Shown one piece after another: positions 1-5,932 of a stretch of 5,932 nucleotides of DNA. The first letter of the stretch is position 1, and every line of letters starts with the position of its first letter. The translations under genes and the position numbers were made by a program. The DNA comes from Pirellulaceae bacterium (GTDB lineage Bacteria > Planctomycetota > Planctomycetia > Pirellulales > Pirellulaceae): assembly GCA_030744095.1 (NCBI GenBank), contig JASLRF010000137.1:1-5932 (forward strand), given 5' to 3'. The notes beneath the pieces are model-generated. The model ran no database searches and had not been told where the DNA came from. It saw nothing but the letters and a program-made list of their open reading frames with translations.

Positions 1-1206
1 GACTTCGCCGCTGCCGTTGACGATTGGTCGCACCGTAATCGTACCAACACTCGCATCTGTGGCGATCTTCAAGTCTTGGATGTAGTTGGATGAAACCTCT
101 TCCAGCCAGACCGTCTGCCAGATGCCCGAAACCTGCGTGTACCAGATTCCGCGAGCGTTGAGCGTCTGTTTGCCGCGAAGCTGCCAACCCTCGGTCTCGT
201 CTTCGACTCGAACGACCAGCACGTTCTTCCCGTCCTTCAATGCGTCTGTGACGTCGAATGTGAAATGTGTATTGCCACCTTGATGGATGCCAACAGACTG
301 GCCATTGACGAAGACCTCACAGCGATAGTCAACCGCTTCAAAGTTCAGCAACTGCCGTTTTTCAGAGGTCGTTGTCGCATCGAATGTCCGGCGATACCAA
401 AGTGCTTCGGTCGCATCGAGCAGTCGCTGCACGCCTCCAAGCTTCGACTCTAAGCAATATGGCACAAGGATCTGGCCAGCCCATCCTGTTGGCGTTTCTT
501 TCTGCTTCACGGATGTGATGGCGTAATCCCAACGGCCGTTGAGGTTCCGCCACTGGTTACGCCGCATCTGCGGTCGCGGATACTCAGTCCAAGCGTTTCC
601 TTCCGTAACATCTTTGCCCCATTTTGTGATCAACTCGGATCGAAATGGTTTTGTGTCCCGTTTTGCCGCGGGAAGCTCTGGCACATTGTCGGCATCAACC
701 AAGTGTACGTCGATGAACTGGCCACCACCGGTCTGTCGGCAGTGAACCGCCATGACGTTGTTTCCCGCTGTCAGTGCTGATCGCTTTGTCTTGTCCATGG
801 GGACAATCTCGTACTTCGTCGTATATCCTTTCAGGACCGCCACTGACTTGCCGTTGATGTAAACCTCAGCGTCCTCGTCGTGATGAATCAACAACGCTGG
901 TTTTGCGGGAACTGATTCGAGAGCAAACGACTTTCGCAGCCAAATGCTGTTTGTAGCCCAAACCGTTGCCACACGAGCATTCGGTGTGCCACGCGTACCG
1001 AAGCCGCCATGGGCTTCCCTCCAGGCACTGTCGTCAAACTCAGTCGCCCGCCAACGGTCAGCAGGTTTGCGAAGCGTATACCGCCACGTATCGACGATTT
1101 CCTGTGCCGAACATGCCGTGCACAGAACGATCAGCAATGACGTGAGGATCAACAAGCGAAGTGGAACGGACTGCAATGCGTTTGCGGAACTGTCTCGGTA
1201 TGTCAT
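1..1206 (-). CDS. Exported glycoside hydrolase family 2 protein (beta-galactosidase-like), N-terminal part only
   Basis: Reading the minus strand from the ATG at 1206 gives 402 codons without a stop, so the gene runs off the left edge and its C-terminus is missing. An in-frame TAA lies a short way upstream, and no strong Shine-Dalgarno is seen. Residues 16-31 are hydrophobic (LRLLILTSLLIVLCTA), followed by CSA-QE, which fits a signal peptide cut after about residue 34; the cysteines do not make a good lipobox. Residues 36-172 form a first beta-sandwich with FDDSAW and VYINGKSVA. Residues 205-369 match the GH2 sugar-binding domain: YPRPQM, W-NLNG-WDYA, LWYRRTF, VFVNGQSVG and GIWYTQVSGIWQTVWLE. 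An Ig-like GH2 domain begins near 372. The family hydrolyses beta-glycosides with two catalytic glutamates in a TIM barrel, which here lies off-window, so substrate and activity cannot be judged. It is probably periplasmic or secreted. It is divergent from the kinase gene. GH2 membership is secure; the beta-galactosidase label is only by resemblance. Confidence 0.9.
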   Translation of the reverse strand, partial: MTYRDSSANALQSVPLRLLILTSLLIVLCTACSAQEIVDTWRYTLRKPADRWRATEFDDSAWREAHGGFGTRGTPNARVATVWATNSIWLRKSFALESVPAKPALLIHHDEDAEVYINGKSVAVLKGYTTKYEIVPMDKTKRSALTAGNNVMAVHCRQTGGGQFIDVHLVDADNVPELPAAKRDTKPFRSELITKWGKDVTEGNAWTEYPRPQMRRNQWRNLNGRWDYAITSVKQKETPTGWAGQILVPYCLESKLGGVQRLLDATEALWYRRTFDATTTSEKRQLLNFEAVDYRCEVFVNGQSVGIHQGGNTHFTFDVTDALKDGKNVLVVRVEDETEGWQLRGKQTLNARGIWYTQVSGIWQTVWLEEVSSNYIQDLKIATDASVGTITVRPIVNGSGEV

Positions 1207-1485
1207 GACGTTTCTCGGCAAAAGTGTTCGAGCTTGTCTTGGTTAGCGATTGATTGAGTTTTGGGATTCTTGAAATCTACCACAAGAAGCCTGGATTGCA
1301 GAATTGTACCAGTTCGCCCGATGGCAGTTGGAGTATTGGCCTCTGCGTCGATCGGTACCCACGTCCCGCGGGCCGCCAGAATGACGATCGACGCGCCCCT
1401 GCCTCGCAGACGGGGCTGTGCTCATACATAATAATAATGTGCTGACCGCTCTTCTCATCTTTATTCTCAATTCGTGCATCCTTCC
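1207..1485. promoter_or_regulatory. Divergent intergenic region between the GH2 and kinase genes
   Basis: This 279-base spacer must hold the promoters of both flanking genes, which point away from each other. I see no coding sequence in it; the short open frames have no recognisable content. An AT-rich stretch at about 1424-1440 (ACATAATAATAATGT at its core) lies some 45-60 bases before the kinase start. It contains CATAAT, a plausible -10 box, but no matching TTGACA-like -35 box is seen 16-18 bases upstream, so no promoter is claimed precisely. A short inverted repeat TTCTTG/CAAGAA (1267-1272 and 1283-1288) lies nearer the GH2 start and could be an operator. The larger inverted repeat at 1345-1394 is listed separately. 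Confidence 0.4.
1345..1394. repeat. 10-bp perfect inverted repeat with a GC-rich loop
   Basis: GCGTCGATCG at 1345-1354 is repeated exactly as its reverse complement at 1385-1394. The 30-base loop contains the 8-bp palindrome CCCGCGGG (1365-1372). It sits between the two divergent genes, about 90 bases before the kinase start and 140 before the GH2 start. It could be a regulator-binding site, a cruciform or hairpin, or a 5' leader structure. The sequence alone does not choose between these, and no T-run follows either arm, so a terminator is unlikely. Confidence 0.5.
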
Positions 1486-3654
1486 ATGGCGAAGAATTCG
1501 GACTCCCGTTCACTGGCTCGGTCGATCTCCGGCACGGGTGATTTTCTGCGCTCGCAGATTTGGGTGTGGCCGATCATCGCGGCGGTGATTTTGGCGGTTG
1601 CGGGTTTCTGGATTCGCAGCGTTGTTGAAATCTCTGTCAAAGAGACGATGGCCGAAAATCTGCAGACGATTCTCGCTGCTGATGTGGCAGCGTTGGAATT
1701 GTGGTACGAGTCGCAGGTTGCCAATGTCGGCGCCGTGGCGTCCGATCGTGACGTGCGGTCGTTTGTGGAACGTCTCACCACGAAGGCTGCGGAAGAAGAC
1801 GTCGATACGGCGTTACTTGCGCAGTCGCCCCATCAGAAGGCGATACAAGTTGAACTAGAATCGTGGATCGAGGCCCACGGCTACGCCGGATTCGCGGTGG
1901 TGAATCAGGATGGTCGGGTCGTATCGGCCGACAAGCAGAACATGATCGGCCGCGACGATTTGCCAATCCCCGAGGGGCTCATCGAAAAGGTATTTGCCGG
2001 CCAGGTGGTCGTCACACCGCCGTTCAAAAGTGCAGTGCGGCTGGAAGACGTCGACGGCGAAATGAAGAGCGATCTGCCTACCATGTTCACCGTCGCCCCT
2101 GTGCGCAATGAGACCAGCGACGTTATCGCGCTGCTGGGGCTGCGCATTCGCCCTGAGGAGCAGTTTTCCCATATTCTATCGATCGCCCGACCGGGAAGAT
2201 CAGGTGAAACGTATGCGTTCAACCGCGACGGCGTGTTGGTGTCCAATAGCCGTTTTGACGACGATCTGAAACAGATTCGTCTGTTGCGTGAAGACGAGAA
2301 ATCGATCCTCAATATTCAGATCCGCGATCCGCAGGTGAATCTGCTCAAAGGTGGACAGACAAAAGAACTCGCCAGCCAACAGCCGCTGACCCGCATGGCC
2401 GAGGATGCGCTGCAAGGCAAGAGCGGCCACGACGTCGACGGGTATCGCGACTACCGTGGCGTGCCCGTCATTGGTGCCTGGAAGTGGCTGGAGTCACACG
2501 AGATCGGTGTGACGAGCGAAGTCGATGTTGCAGAAGCCTACCTTCCACTCTATATCTTGCGGCGATCGTTCTGGGGTCTGTACACGATATTGGCAGTCGC
2601 GGCTGTGGCCATTTTTGTCTATTCCGTCATTGTCGCCCGCTTGCAACGCGAAGCCCGCAAAGCCGCTCTGGAGGCCAAAGAACTCGGCCAGTACACACTC
2701 GACGAAAAAATCGGTGCCGGCGGGATGGGTGTCGTCTATCGCGGGCATCATGCGATGTTGCGGCGGCCGACCGCTGTAAAACTGCTCGACCCGGAAAAAA
2801 CAACTGATGCGACGGCCGCCCGGTTCGAGCGAGAAGTGCAGATCACGGCCCGGCTCACTCACCCCAACACAATTGCAATTTACGATTACGGGCGAACGCC
2901 CGAGGGCATCTTCTATTACGCCATGGAGTATCTCGACGGAATTGACCTGGAGAAACTCGTCGAAAAACACGGCCCTGTGAACGATTCTCGCGTCGTTCAT
3001 CTGCTGCAGCAGATATGTGCCTCGCTCAACGAAGCCCACGGCGTGGGGCTGATCCATCGTGACATTAAACCGGCGAACATGATCGTTAACGTACGTGGTG
3101 GCGTCTACGATTTCGTGAAACTGCTTGACTTTGGTTTGGTCAAAGCGCTGGACGCGAAGAAACAGGCCGCGCTGACCGCCACTGGTTCATTCACCGGAAC
3201 GCCGCTGTACGTTTCGCCTGAAGGCATTAAAACACCAGACAAGACCGACGCACGTAGCGACTTGTACGCGGTGGGCGCCGTCTGTTACTTCCTGCTGACA
3301 GGCAAGGTGCTGTACGACGCAACAAGCGTGGTCGAGATCTTCATGCACCAGGTTAACACCGTGCCACAAAGGCCTTCGGAGCGAGCCGGTAGAAAAGTGG
3401 ATCCGGCTTTGGAAGCCCTCATCATGCGTTGTTTGGCGAAAGATCCCAGCGACCGCCCCGGATCGGCCAAAGAACTTGGCGGCGCGTTGTCGGCGTGTGG
3501 CATCGACGTCTGGTCGCAGGTCGATGCTGAAGCCTGGTGGCGCAAGCAGTATCCCCAGTTGTGTCCCGATACACCAGGCGGAGCGACGAAGAACGACACC
3601 GAGGAAATTGCCGCGACGGTGATTGTCGAACAGCCAACACAAACAAAACCCTAA
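1486..3654 (+). CDS. Transmembrane Ser/Thr protein kinase with extracytoplasmic double-Cache sensor
   Basis: The protein has 722 residues from the ATG at 1486; an in-frame GTG at 1474 would add four residues (MHPS), and neither start has a clear ribosome-binding site. TM1 is about residues 25-43 and TM2 about 362-384. Between them is a dCache-type sensor: a helical stalk from about 55, a first module near 129-222, and a second near 236-350 with GETYAFNRDG (240-249), GYRDYRGVPVIGAWKWL (319-335) and EVDVAEAY (345-352). A charged helical linker (about 384-402) leads to a Hanks/PknB-type kinase, about 403-670. Its functional residues are all present: glycine loop GAGGMG (410-415), K432, helix-C E450, HRD with D526, N531, DFG with D548, GTPLYVSPE (SPE replacing APE), DARSDLYAVG and R657. 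It should therefore be an active RD kinase that phosphorylates Ser/Thr in response to a periplasmic ligand. A WSQVDAEAWW motif and a Thr-rich tail follow. Ligand and substrates are unknown, and no partner phosphatase or FHA protein is visible. Confidence 0.95.
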   Translation: MAKNSDSRSLARSISGTGDFLRSQIWVWPIIAAVILAVAGFWIRSVVEISVKETMAENLQTILAADVAALELWYESQVANVGAVASDRDVRSFVERLTTKAAEEDVDTALLAQSPHQKAIQVELESWIEAHGYAGFAVVNQDGRVVSADKQNMIGRDDLPIPEGLIEKVFAGQVVVTPPFKSAVRLEDVDGEMKSDLPTMFTVAPVRNETSDVIALLGLRIRPEEQFSHILSIARPGRSGETYAFNRDGVLVSNSRFDDDLKQIRLLREDEKSILNIQIRDPQVNLLKGGQTKELASQQPLTRMAEDALQGKSGHDVDGYRDYRGVPVIGAWKWLESHEIGVTSEVDVAEAYLPLYILRRSFWGLYTILAVAAVAIFVYSVIVARLQREARKAALEAKELGQYTLDEKIGAGGMGVVYRGHHAMLRRPTAVKLLDPEKTTDATAARFEREVQITARLTHPNTIAIYDYGRTPEGIFYYAMEYLDGIDLEKLVEKHGPVNDSRVVHLLQQICASLNEAHGVGLIHRDIKPANMIVNVRGGVYDFVKLLDFGLVKALDAKKQAALTATGSFTGTPLYVSPEGIKTPDKTDARSDLYAVGAVCYFLLTGKVLYDATSVVEIFMHQVNTVPQRPSERAGRKVDPALEALIMRCLAKDPSDRPGSAKELGGALSACGIDVWSQVDAEAWWRKQYPQLCPDTPGGATKNDTEEIAATVIVEQPTQTKP

Positions 3655-3673
3655 TGGATAATTCACAGTGACA

Positions 3674-3750
3674 GATCAAAGGGGTCGGGAGTCATTTGTG
3701 TGAAGCACCTGAAGGGCCGTTCCGGCAAATGACTCCCGACCCCTTTGATC
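3674..3750. repeat. Perfect 25-bp inverted repeat, REP/MITE-like palindrome between convergent genes
   Basis: Bases 3674-3698 and 3726-3750 are exact reverse complements over 25 bp, enclosing a 27-base loop. The arms begin GATCAAAGGGGTCGGGAGTC. The element lies 20 bases after the kinase stop and 20 bases before the methyltransferase stop, so transcripts from both sides would form a very stable hairpin, which may help end transcription or protect 3' ends. No T-run follows the stem on either strand, so it is not a textbook rho-independent terminator. From memory, GGGGTCGGGAGTC-type palindromes recur in planctomycete and other genomes next to REP-associated tyrosine transposases; that recollection is unverified. 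No target-site duplication is obvious, and no transposase is in the window. Confidence 0.8.
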
Positions 3751-3753
3751 CCA

Positions 3754-3765
3754 CGCCCCGGGGCG
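3754..3765. repeat. 12-base GC palindrome downstream of the methyltransferase stop
   Basis: CGCCCCGGGGCG is a perfect 12-base palindrome four bases beyond the methyltransferase stop codon on the minus strand and three bases from the large inverted repeat. As a palindrome without a loop it is a poor RNA hairpin. It may simply reflect local GC richness or mark the edge of the inserted palindrome. Confidence 0.3.
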
Positions 3766-3769
3766 ACGC

Positions 3770-4486
3770 CTAGCGGCGCGTGGCCACGACCAGCCTTGCC
3801 TCCGGATACTCGGCACCAAACACACCATCTTCAATTCTGACGTCAAATCCGCGTACTTCTAAAAGTGACTGCACCTGGGGAAGTAAGAACGTCAAATAGT
3901 ACATGATGAACGGCGGCCTCAGCGCAAGATTGCGAATGTGCATTGCAGCATTGAATCCACGCGCCAGCCACCGCCGTGCCGAGATCAGTGGTGGCAGATA
4001 CGAGGTTGGAAAAACAAATCTCCCGCCTGGTTTGAGCGCCAAGCCAACTTGTTCGACAAACTGACCTTGGTCTCTTTGCGCGATATGCCCGAGCGCGCCA
4101 AAGCAAACTGCCAAGTCGAATTCATTGGAGAATGACATTGCCAACGCATCCATCTCGACGAACTCGAGCCGTGCCGTGCCTGGCGCGTTGATTACCTGGT
4201 GTCGCGCGACCCGAAGCATCGGTTCGCTAAAGTCGATTCCAACCACACGGTCGCGGCAAAGCGGACGCAGCATCTCCATCCCGGCACCCGTACCACAACA
4301 CACATCCAACCCCGAACCAACCGCACCAGTGGCTTCCAAATGTCGTGACGTCTTCTGGAGCACCGCAGCGGGAGTGCGAAACGGCGTAAAATCAAATTTC
4401 GGAGCCAGTAGATCGTAGCCTCGCTGCGTGGAACTGAGCGCCTGATGTGCCAACTCCAAAAAACTCGGACCTTGTGGATGAAACAT
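3770..4486 (-). CDS. Class I SAM-dependent methyltransferase
   Basis: The protein has 238 residues, from ATG at 4486 to TAG at 3770-3772. The Rossmann-like methyltransferase core shows the expected motifs in order: motif I LDVCCGTGAG (60-69), which binds S-adenosylmethionine; VVGIDFSEPML (81-91), with D85 expected to hold the ribose hydroxyls; EMDALAM (111-117), contacting the adenine; FDLAVCFGALGHI (123-135), the motif IV strand; and LKPGGRFVF (151-159). This matches the broad Methyltransf_11/25 type. The roughly 80 residues after the core, including a hydrophobic stretch PPFIMYYLTFLLP (191-203), probably form the substrate lid, and the substrate cannot be inferred. No signal peptide is present, so it is cytosolic. 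The start is preceded by only a weak AGG-like element. It converges on the kinase gene and is divergent from the lactonase-like gene; neither arrangement suggests an operon. Confidence 0.92.
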   Translation of the reverse strand: MFHPQGPSFLELAHQALSSTQRGYDLLAPKFDFTPFRTPAAVLQKTSRHLEATGAVGSGLDVCCGTGAGMEMLRPLCRDRVVGIDFSEPMLRVARHQVINAPGTARLEFVEMDALAMSFSNEFDLAVCFGALGHIAQRDQGQFVEQVGLALKPGGRFVFPTSYLPPLISARRWLARGFNAAMHIRNLALRPPFIMYYLTFLLPQVQSLLEVRGFDVRIEDGVFGAEYPEARLVVATRR

Positions 4487-4602
4487 AACGGACCTGCAGA
4501 TCAGAGCACTGTTGATTCGGATTCATGTTGCGGCGACCATTGTACCCTAGTTAGCTTGTCTCAGGTTTTTCTTTACATGCGAGTGACATCGGAGACTTTG
4601 AG
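4487..4602. promoter_or_regulatory. Divergent spacer between the methyltransferase and SMP-30-like genes
   Basis: These 116 bases separate two genes transcribed away from each other and so should carry both promoters. No convincing -35/-10 pair is visible on either strand. A T-rich run (GGTTTTTCTTTAC, about 4564-4576) precedes the plus-strand gene. The only clear signal is the ribosome-binding site at 4591-4594. Confidence 0.35.
4591..4594 (+). promoter_or_regulatory. Shine-Dalgarno GGAG for the SMP-30-like gene
   Basis: GGAG lies eight bases before the ATG at 4603, good spacing for a ribosome-binding site. It supports that start over later in-frame ATGs, and contrasts with the weak or absent Shine-Dalgarno sequences of the other genes here. 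Confidence 0.6.
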
Positions 4603-5544
4603 ATGAACGAATATCACAAGCTGCCTTTGCCCGATGGGGCAACAGAAGTACAGCCCGTTTCATCGCTGGCGTTTACGGAAGGGCCAGCTGTCGATGAAGA
4701 CGGCACACTGTATTTCTCGGATATCGAAAACAACCGCATCCTGCGGCTTCAACCGGACGGAACGCGGGAAGTCTTTCGTGAGCCAAGCCACCGCACCAAT
4801 GGCAACACTTTTGACCAAAGACGCCGCCTCTATCACTGTGAAGGTGCCGAGTTTGGGCCAGGTGGTGGGCGGCGGATAACGCGCACCGACTTGAATACAG
4901 GGCTGTTCCAGGTGCTGACCGAGCGGTTTGATGGTCTGCGGTACAACTCGCCCAACGACATCTGCATCGACGGAAGGGGAAGGGTCTTTTTCACCGACCC
5001 ACGGTATGGCGATCGTTCCGACATGGAGATGAATGTCGAGGGTGTCTACCGAATTGATACCAACGGCCAGGTTATCCGGATCCTCGCTCAACCAGAAATT
5101 GAGCGACCCAATGGAATCGCCGTCACACAGGACTCGAAGACGCTCTACGTGGTGGATAGCTGCCCGACGGTCGGCGGGAACCGCAAGATCTGGTCGTTTG
5201 ATTTAGACTCAGACGGAACGCCCTCAAGACAACGTGTCGTAATCGACTTTGGCGCCGGGCGCGGCGGCGACGGAATGCGGCTTGACATGGAAGGCAACTT
5301 GTACATCGCCGCTGGAATCATGGTGCCGCGCGGACCGCACGAGACTGCCGATGTCCTACCTGGTATCTATGTCGTTTCTGCCGCCGGTAAAATGAAAAGC
5401 CGCATCCCCATCCACGAAGATGTGCTCACGAATCTGGCGTTTGGGGGAAGCGATGGCCGCCAGCTCTACATCACCGCTGGGAAGACGATCTATACAACTC
5501 GAGTCGCAGTACCCGGGCAGGTTGCTTTTCCAAAATGGAAGTAA
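4603..5544 (+). CDS. SMP-30/gluconolactonase/LRE-family protein
   Basis: The protein has 313 residues, a normal length for this six-bladed beta-propeller family, which hydrolyses sugar lactones or related esters with a bound divalent metal. The blade motifs appear in order: FTEGPAVDEDGTLYFSDI (24-41), RTNGNTFD (64-71), SPNDICIDGRGRVFFTDP (116-133), RPNGIAVTQDSKTLYVVDS (168-186), GGDGMRLDMEGNLYIA (221-236) and LTNLAFGGSDGRQLYIT (275-291). By family analogy the metal ligands are E26, N118, N170 and D223, all present, so it should be catalytically competent; N66 may touch substrate. There is no signal peptide or membrane segment, so it is probably cytosolic, although many planctomycete relatives are exported. 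The start is supported by GGAG eight bases upstream. The gene stands alone on its strand, and a small hairpin overlaps its stop. The exact substrate (gluconolactone, another sugar lactone, or an unrelated ester) cannot be told from sequence. Confidence 0.93.
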   Translation: MNEYHKLPLPDGATEVQPVSSLAFTEGPAVDEDGTLYFSDIENNRILRLQPDGTREVFREPSHRTNGNTFDQRRRLYHCEGAEFGPGGGRRITRTDLNTGLFQVLTERFDGLRYNSPNDICIDGRGRVFFTDPRYGDRSDMEMNVEGVYRIDTNGQVIRILAQPEIERPNGIAVTQDSKTLYVVDSCPTVGGNRKIWSFDLDSDGTPSRQRVVIDFGAGRGGDGMRLDMEGNLYIAAGIMVPRGPHETADVLPGIYVVSAAGKMKSRIPIHEDVLTNLAFGGSDGRQLYITAGKTIYTTRVAVPGQVAFPKWK

Positions 5545-5565
5545 CGGTGTTACCAGAATCACCGT
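5544..5565 (+). terminator. Small hairpin at the SMP-30-like stop codon
   Basis: ACGGTG (5544-5549) pairs with CACCGT (5560-5565) across a 10-base loop, starting on the last base of the TAA stop. There is no following T-run, so it would be a weak intrinsic terminator at best and could be chance. It is recorded because it is the first of several inverted repeats in this 3' region. Confidence 0.25.
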
Positions 5566-5932
5566 GCGCAGCGCTTGGTTGCCGTCCACATTCGTCACGC
5601 AACCATCCCGGAAGCCGGCACGCGCTCTACGCATGATGAGCTGCCGACGTGTTGAGTTGCGACTCAGGATCATCATGCGTGGAGCGCATCGCGCGGCCGT
5701 ACAACCACCGGATGATCGCGGTACGTTGTCTCAAATCACGAGCGAACGGCACAGGAAGACGCATCCTGGGCCATGAACTTTAGTATTTTCGCCATTCGGC
5801 GGAGCCAACTCGGTGCTAGTCAACGCATCGCACATGGTCCTTGTCGGGGGATTTGCCATGCGACTTTTCCGATTAGCAAGACCTGGTGGGCATCACGACC
5901 ATGCAAACATCCCTTTTGTGGTAACTTTGCAG
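5545..5932. other. Intergenic region without an assignable gene; palindrome-rich left half
   Basis: Nothing recognisable is encoded here in any frame. The left half (5544-5729) holds four inverted repeats in a row: 5544-5565, TGGTTGC/GCAACCA (5576-5582 and 5599-5605), the 18-bp pair at 5622-5687, and ACAAC/GTTGT (5701-5705 and 5725-5729). The right half may contain the start of a plus-strand gene that runs off the edge. An ATG at 5858 has GGGGGA (5846-5851) six bases upstream and stays open for 25 codons (MRLFRLARPGG...). An in-frame ATG at 5834 is an alternative. A different frame from the ATG at 5773 is also open to the edge (53 codons), so the real frame, if any, cannot be fixed. No CDS is called. 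Confidence 0.45.
5622..5687. repeat. 18-bp near-perfect inverted repeat with a nested hairpin
   Basis: GCGCTCTACGCATGATGA (5622-5639) pairs with TCATCATGCGTGGAGCGC (5670-5687) at 17 of 18 positions; the exception is a T/G that would wobble-pair in RNA transcribed from the plus strand. Inside the 30-base loop, TGAGT (5653-5657) pairs with ACTCA (5662-5666) around TGCG. No T-run follows, so this is not a standard terminator. It could be a short non-autonomous mobile element, a folded 3' UTR element or a small structured RNA. Confidence 0.6.

Noticed and set aside
86..1246. Several plus-strand open frames of 60-100 codons (86-283, 265-453, 539-745, 944-1246).
   Set aside because: They lie opposite a continuous minus-strand GH2 reading frame with clear family motifs, and their translations are low in recognisable content.
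2494..3666. Long minus-strand frames of 187 and 159 codons (2494-3057 and 3187-3666).
   Set aside because: They are antisense shadows of the kinase domain, whose plus-strand frame carries every expected kinase motif.
3674..3750. Classical rho-independent terminator.
   Set aside because: The stem is strong, but no T-run follows it on either strand and the loop is 27 bases, so the canonical form is not met; a repeat element is the better description.
5701..5729. Integron attC-like site (ACAAC...GTTGT with inner ACCG/CGGT stem).
   Set aside because: The core sequences do not match the RYYYAAC/GTTRRRY consensus and the whole fold is only 29 bases, much shorter than attC sites; no integrase is present.
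5420..5776. Plus-strand frame of 118 codons overlapping the end of the lactonase-like gene.
   Set aside because: It begins inside the SMP-30 gene in another frame, has no recognised motif, and reads through the inverted repeats; it looks like a shadow that happens to extend.
5773..5932. Open frame from ATG 5773 to the right edge (MNFSIFAIRRSQ...).
   Set aside because: It has no good ribosome-binding site and no recognisable content, and competes with the better-placed start at 5858; too short to judge.
1..5932. CRISPR array, tRNA or rRNA gene, phage or defence genes.
   Set aside because: No regularly spaced direct repeats, no tRNA-like cloverleaf or rRNA sequence, and no related proteins were found in any frame.

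Overview
The window looks like a piece of a planctomycete chromosome, probably of the Pirellulales (Rhodopirellula or Blastopirellula) type. This is inferred from gene content and style and has not been checked by any search. The signs are a secreted GH2 glycosidase with extra jelly-roll modules, a receptor-like Ser/Thr kinase with an extracytoplasmic Cache sensor, weak or absent Shine-Dalgarno sequences at several starts, long spacers and moderately high GC.

Layout from left to right. The minus strand from 1206 to the left edge encodes the N-terminal 402 residues of an exported GH2-family glycosidase; its catalytic domain lies outside the window. A 279-base divergent spacer follows, holding a 10-bp inverted repeat and an AT-rich patch. 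Next, on the plus strand (1486-3654), is a two-TM receptor-like kinase: a double Cache sensor outside the membrane and a complete Hanks-type kinase inside. It converges on a minus-strand class I SAM-dependent methyltransferase (3770-4486). The gap between them holds a perfect 25-bp inverted repeat that resembles a REP/MITE-type palindrome more than a classical terminator. Divergent from the methyltransferase is a plus-strand SMP-30/gluconolactonase-like enzyme (4603-5544), the only gene here with a good Shine-Dalgarno. The last 388 bases contain no gene I can assign, but carry a cluster of inverted repeats, the longest an 18-bp imperfect stem with a nested hairpin, and possibly the first codons of another gene at the right edge.

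The genes do not form one operon, because every neighbouring pair is divergent or convergent. A loose carbohydrate theme links the exported glycosidase with the cytosolic lactonase. The kinase could sense a small extracellular ligand, since Cache domains commonly bind small metabolites, but no link between it and the neighbouring enzymes is visible. The window is mostly ordinary enzymes. The items that deserve a second look are the kinase architecture, the two unexplained palindromic regions (3674-3750 and 5544-5729) and the structured divergent spacer.
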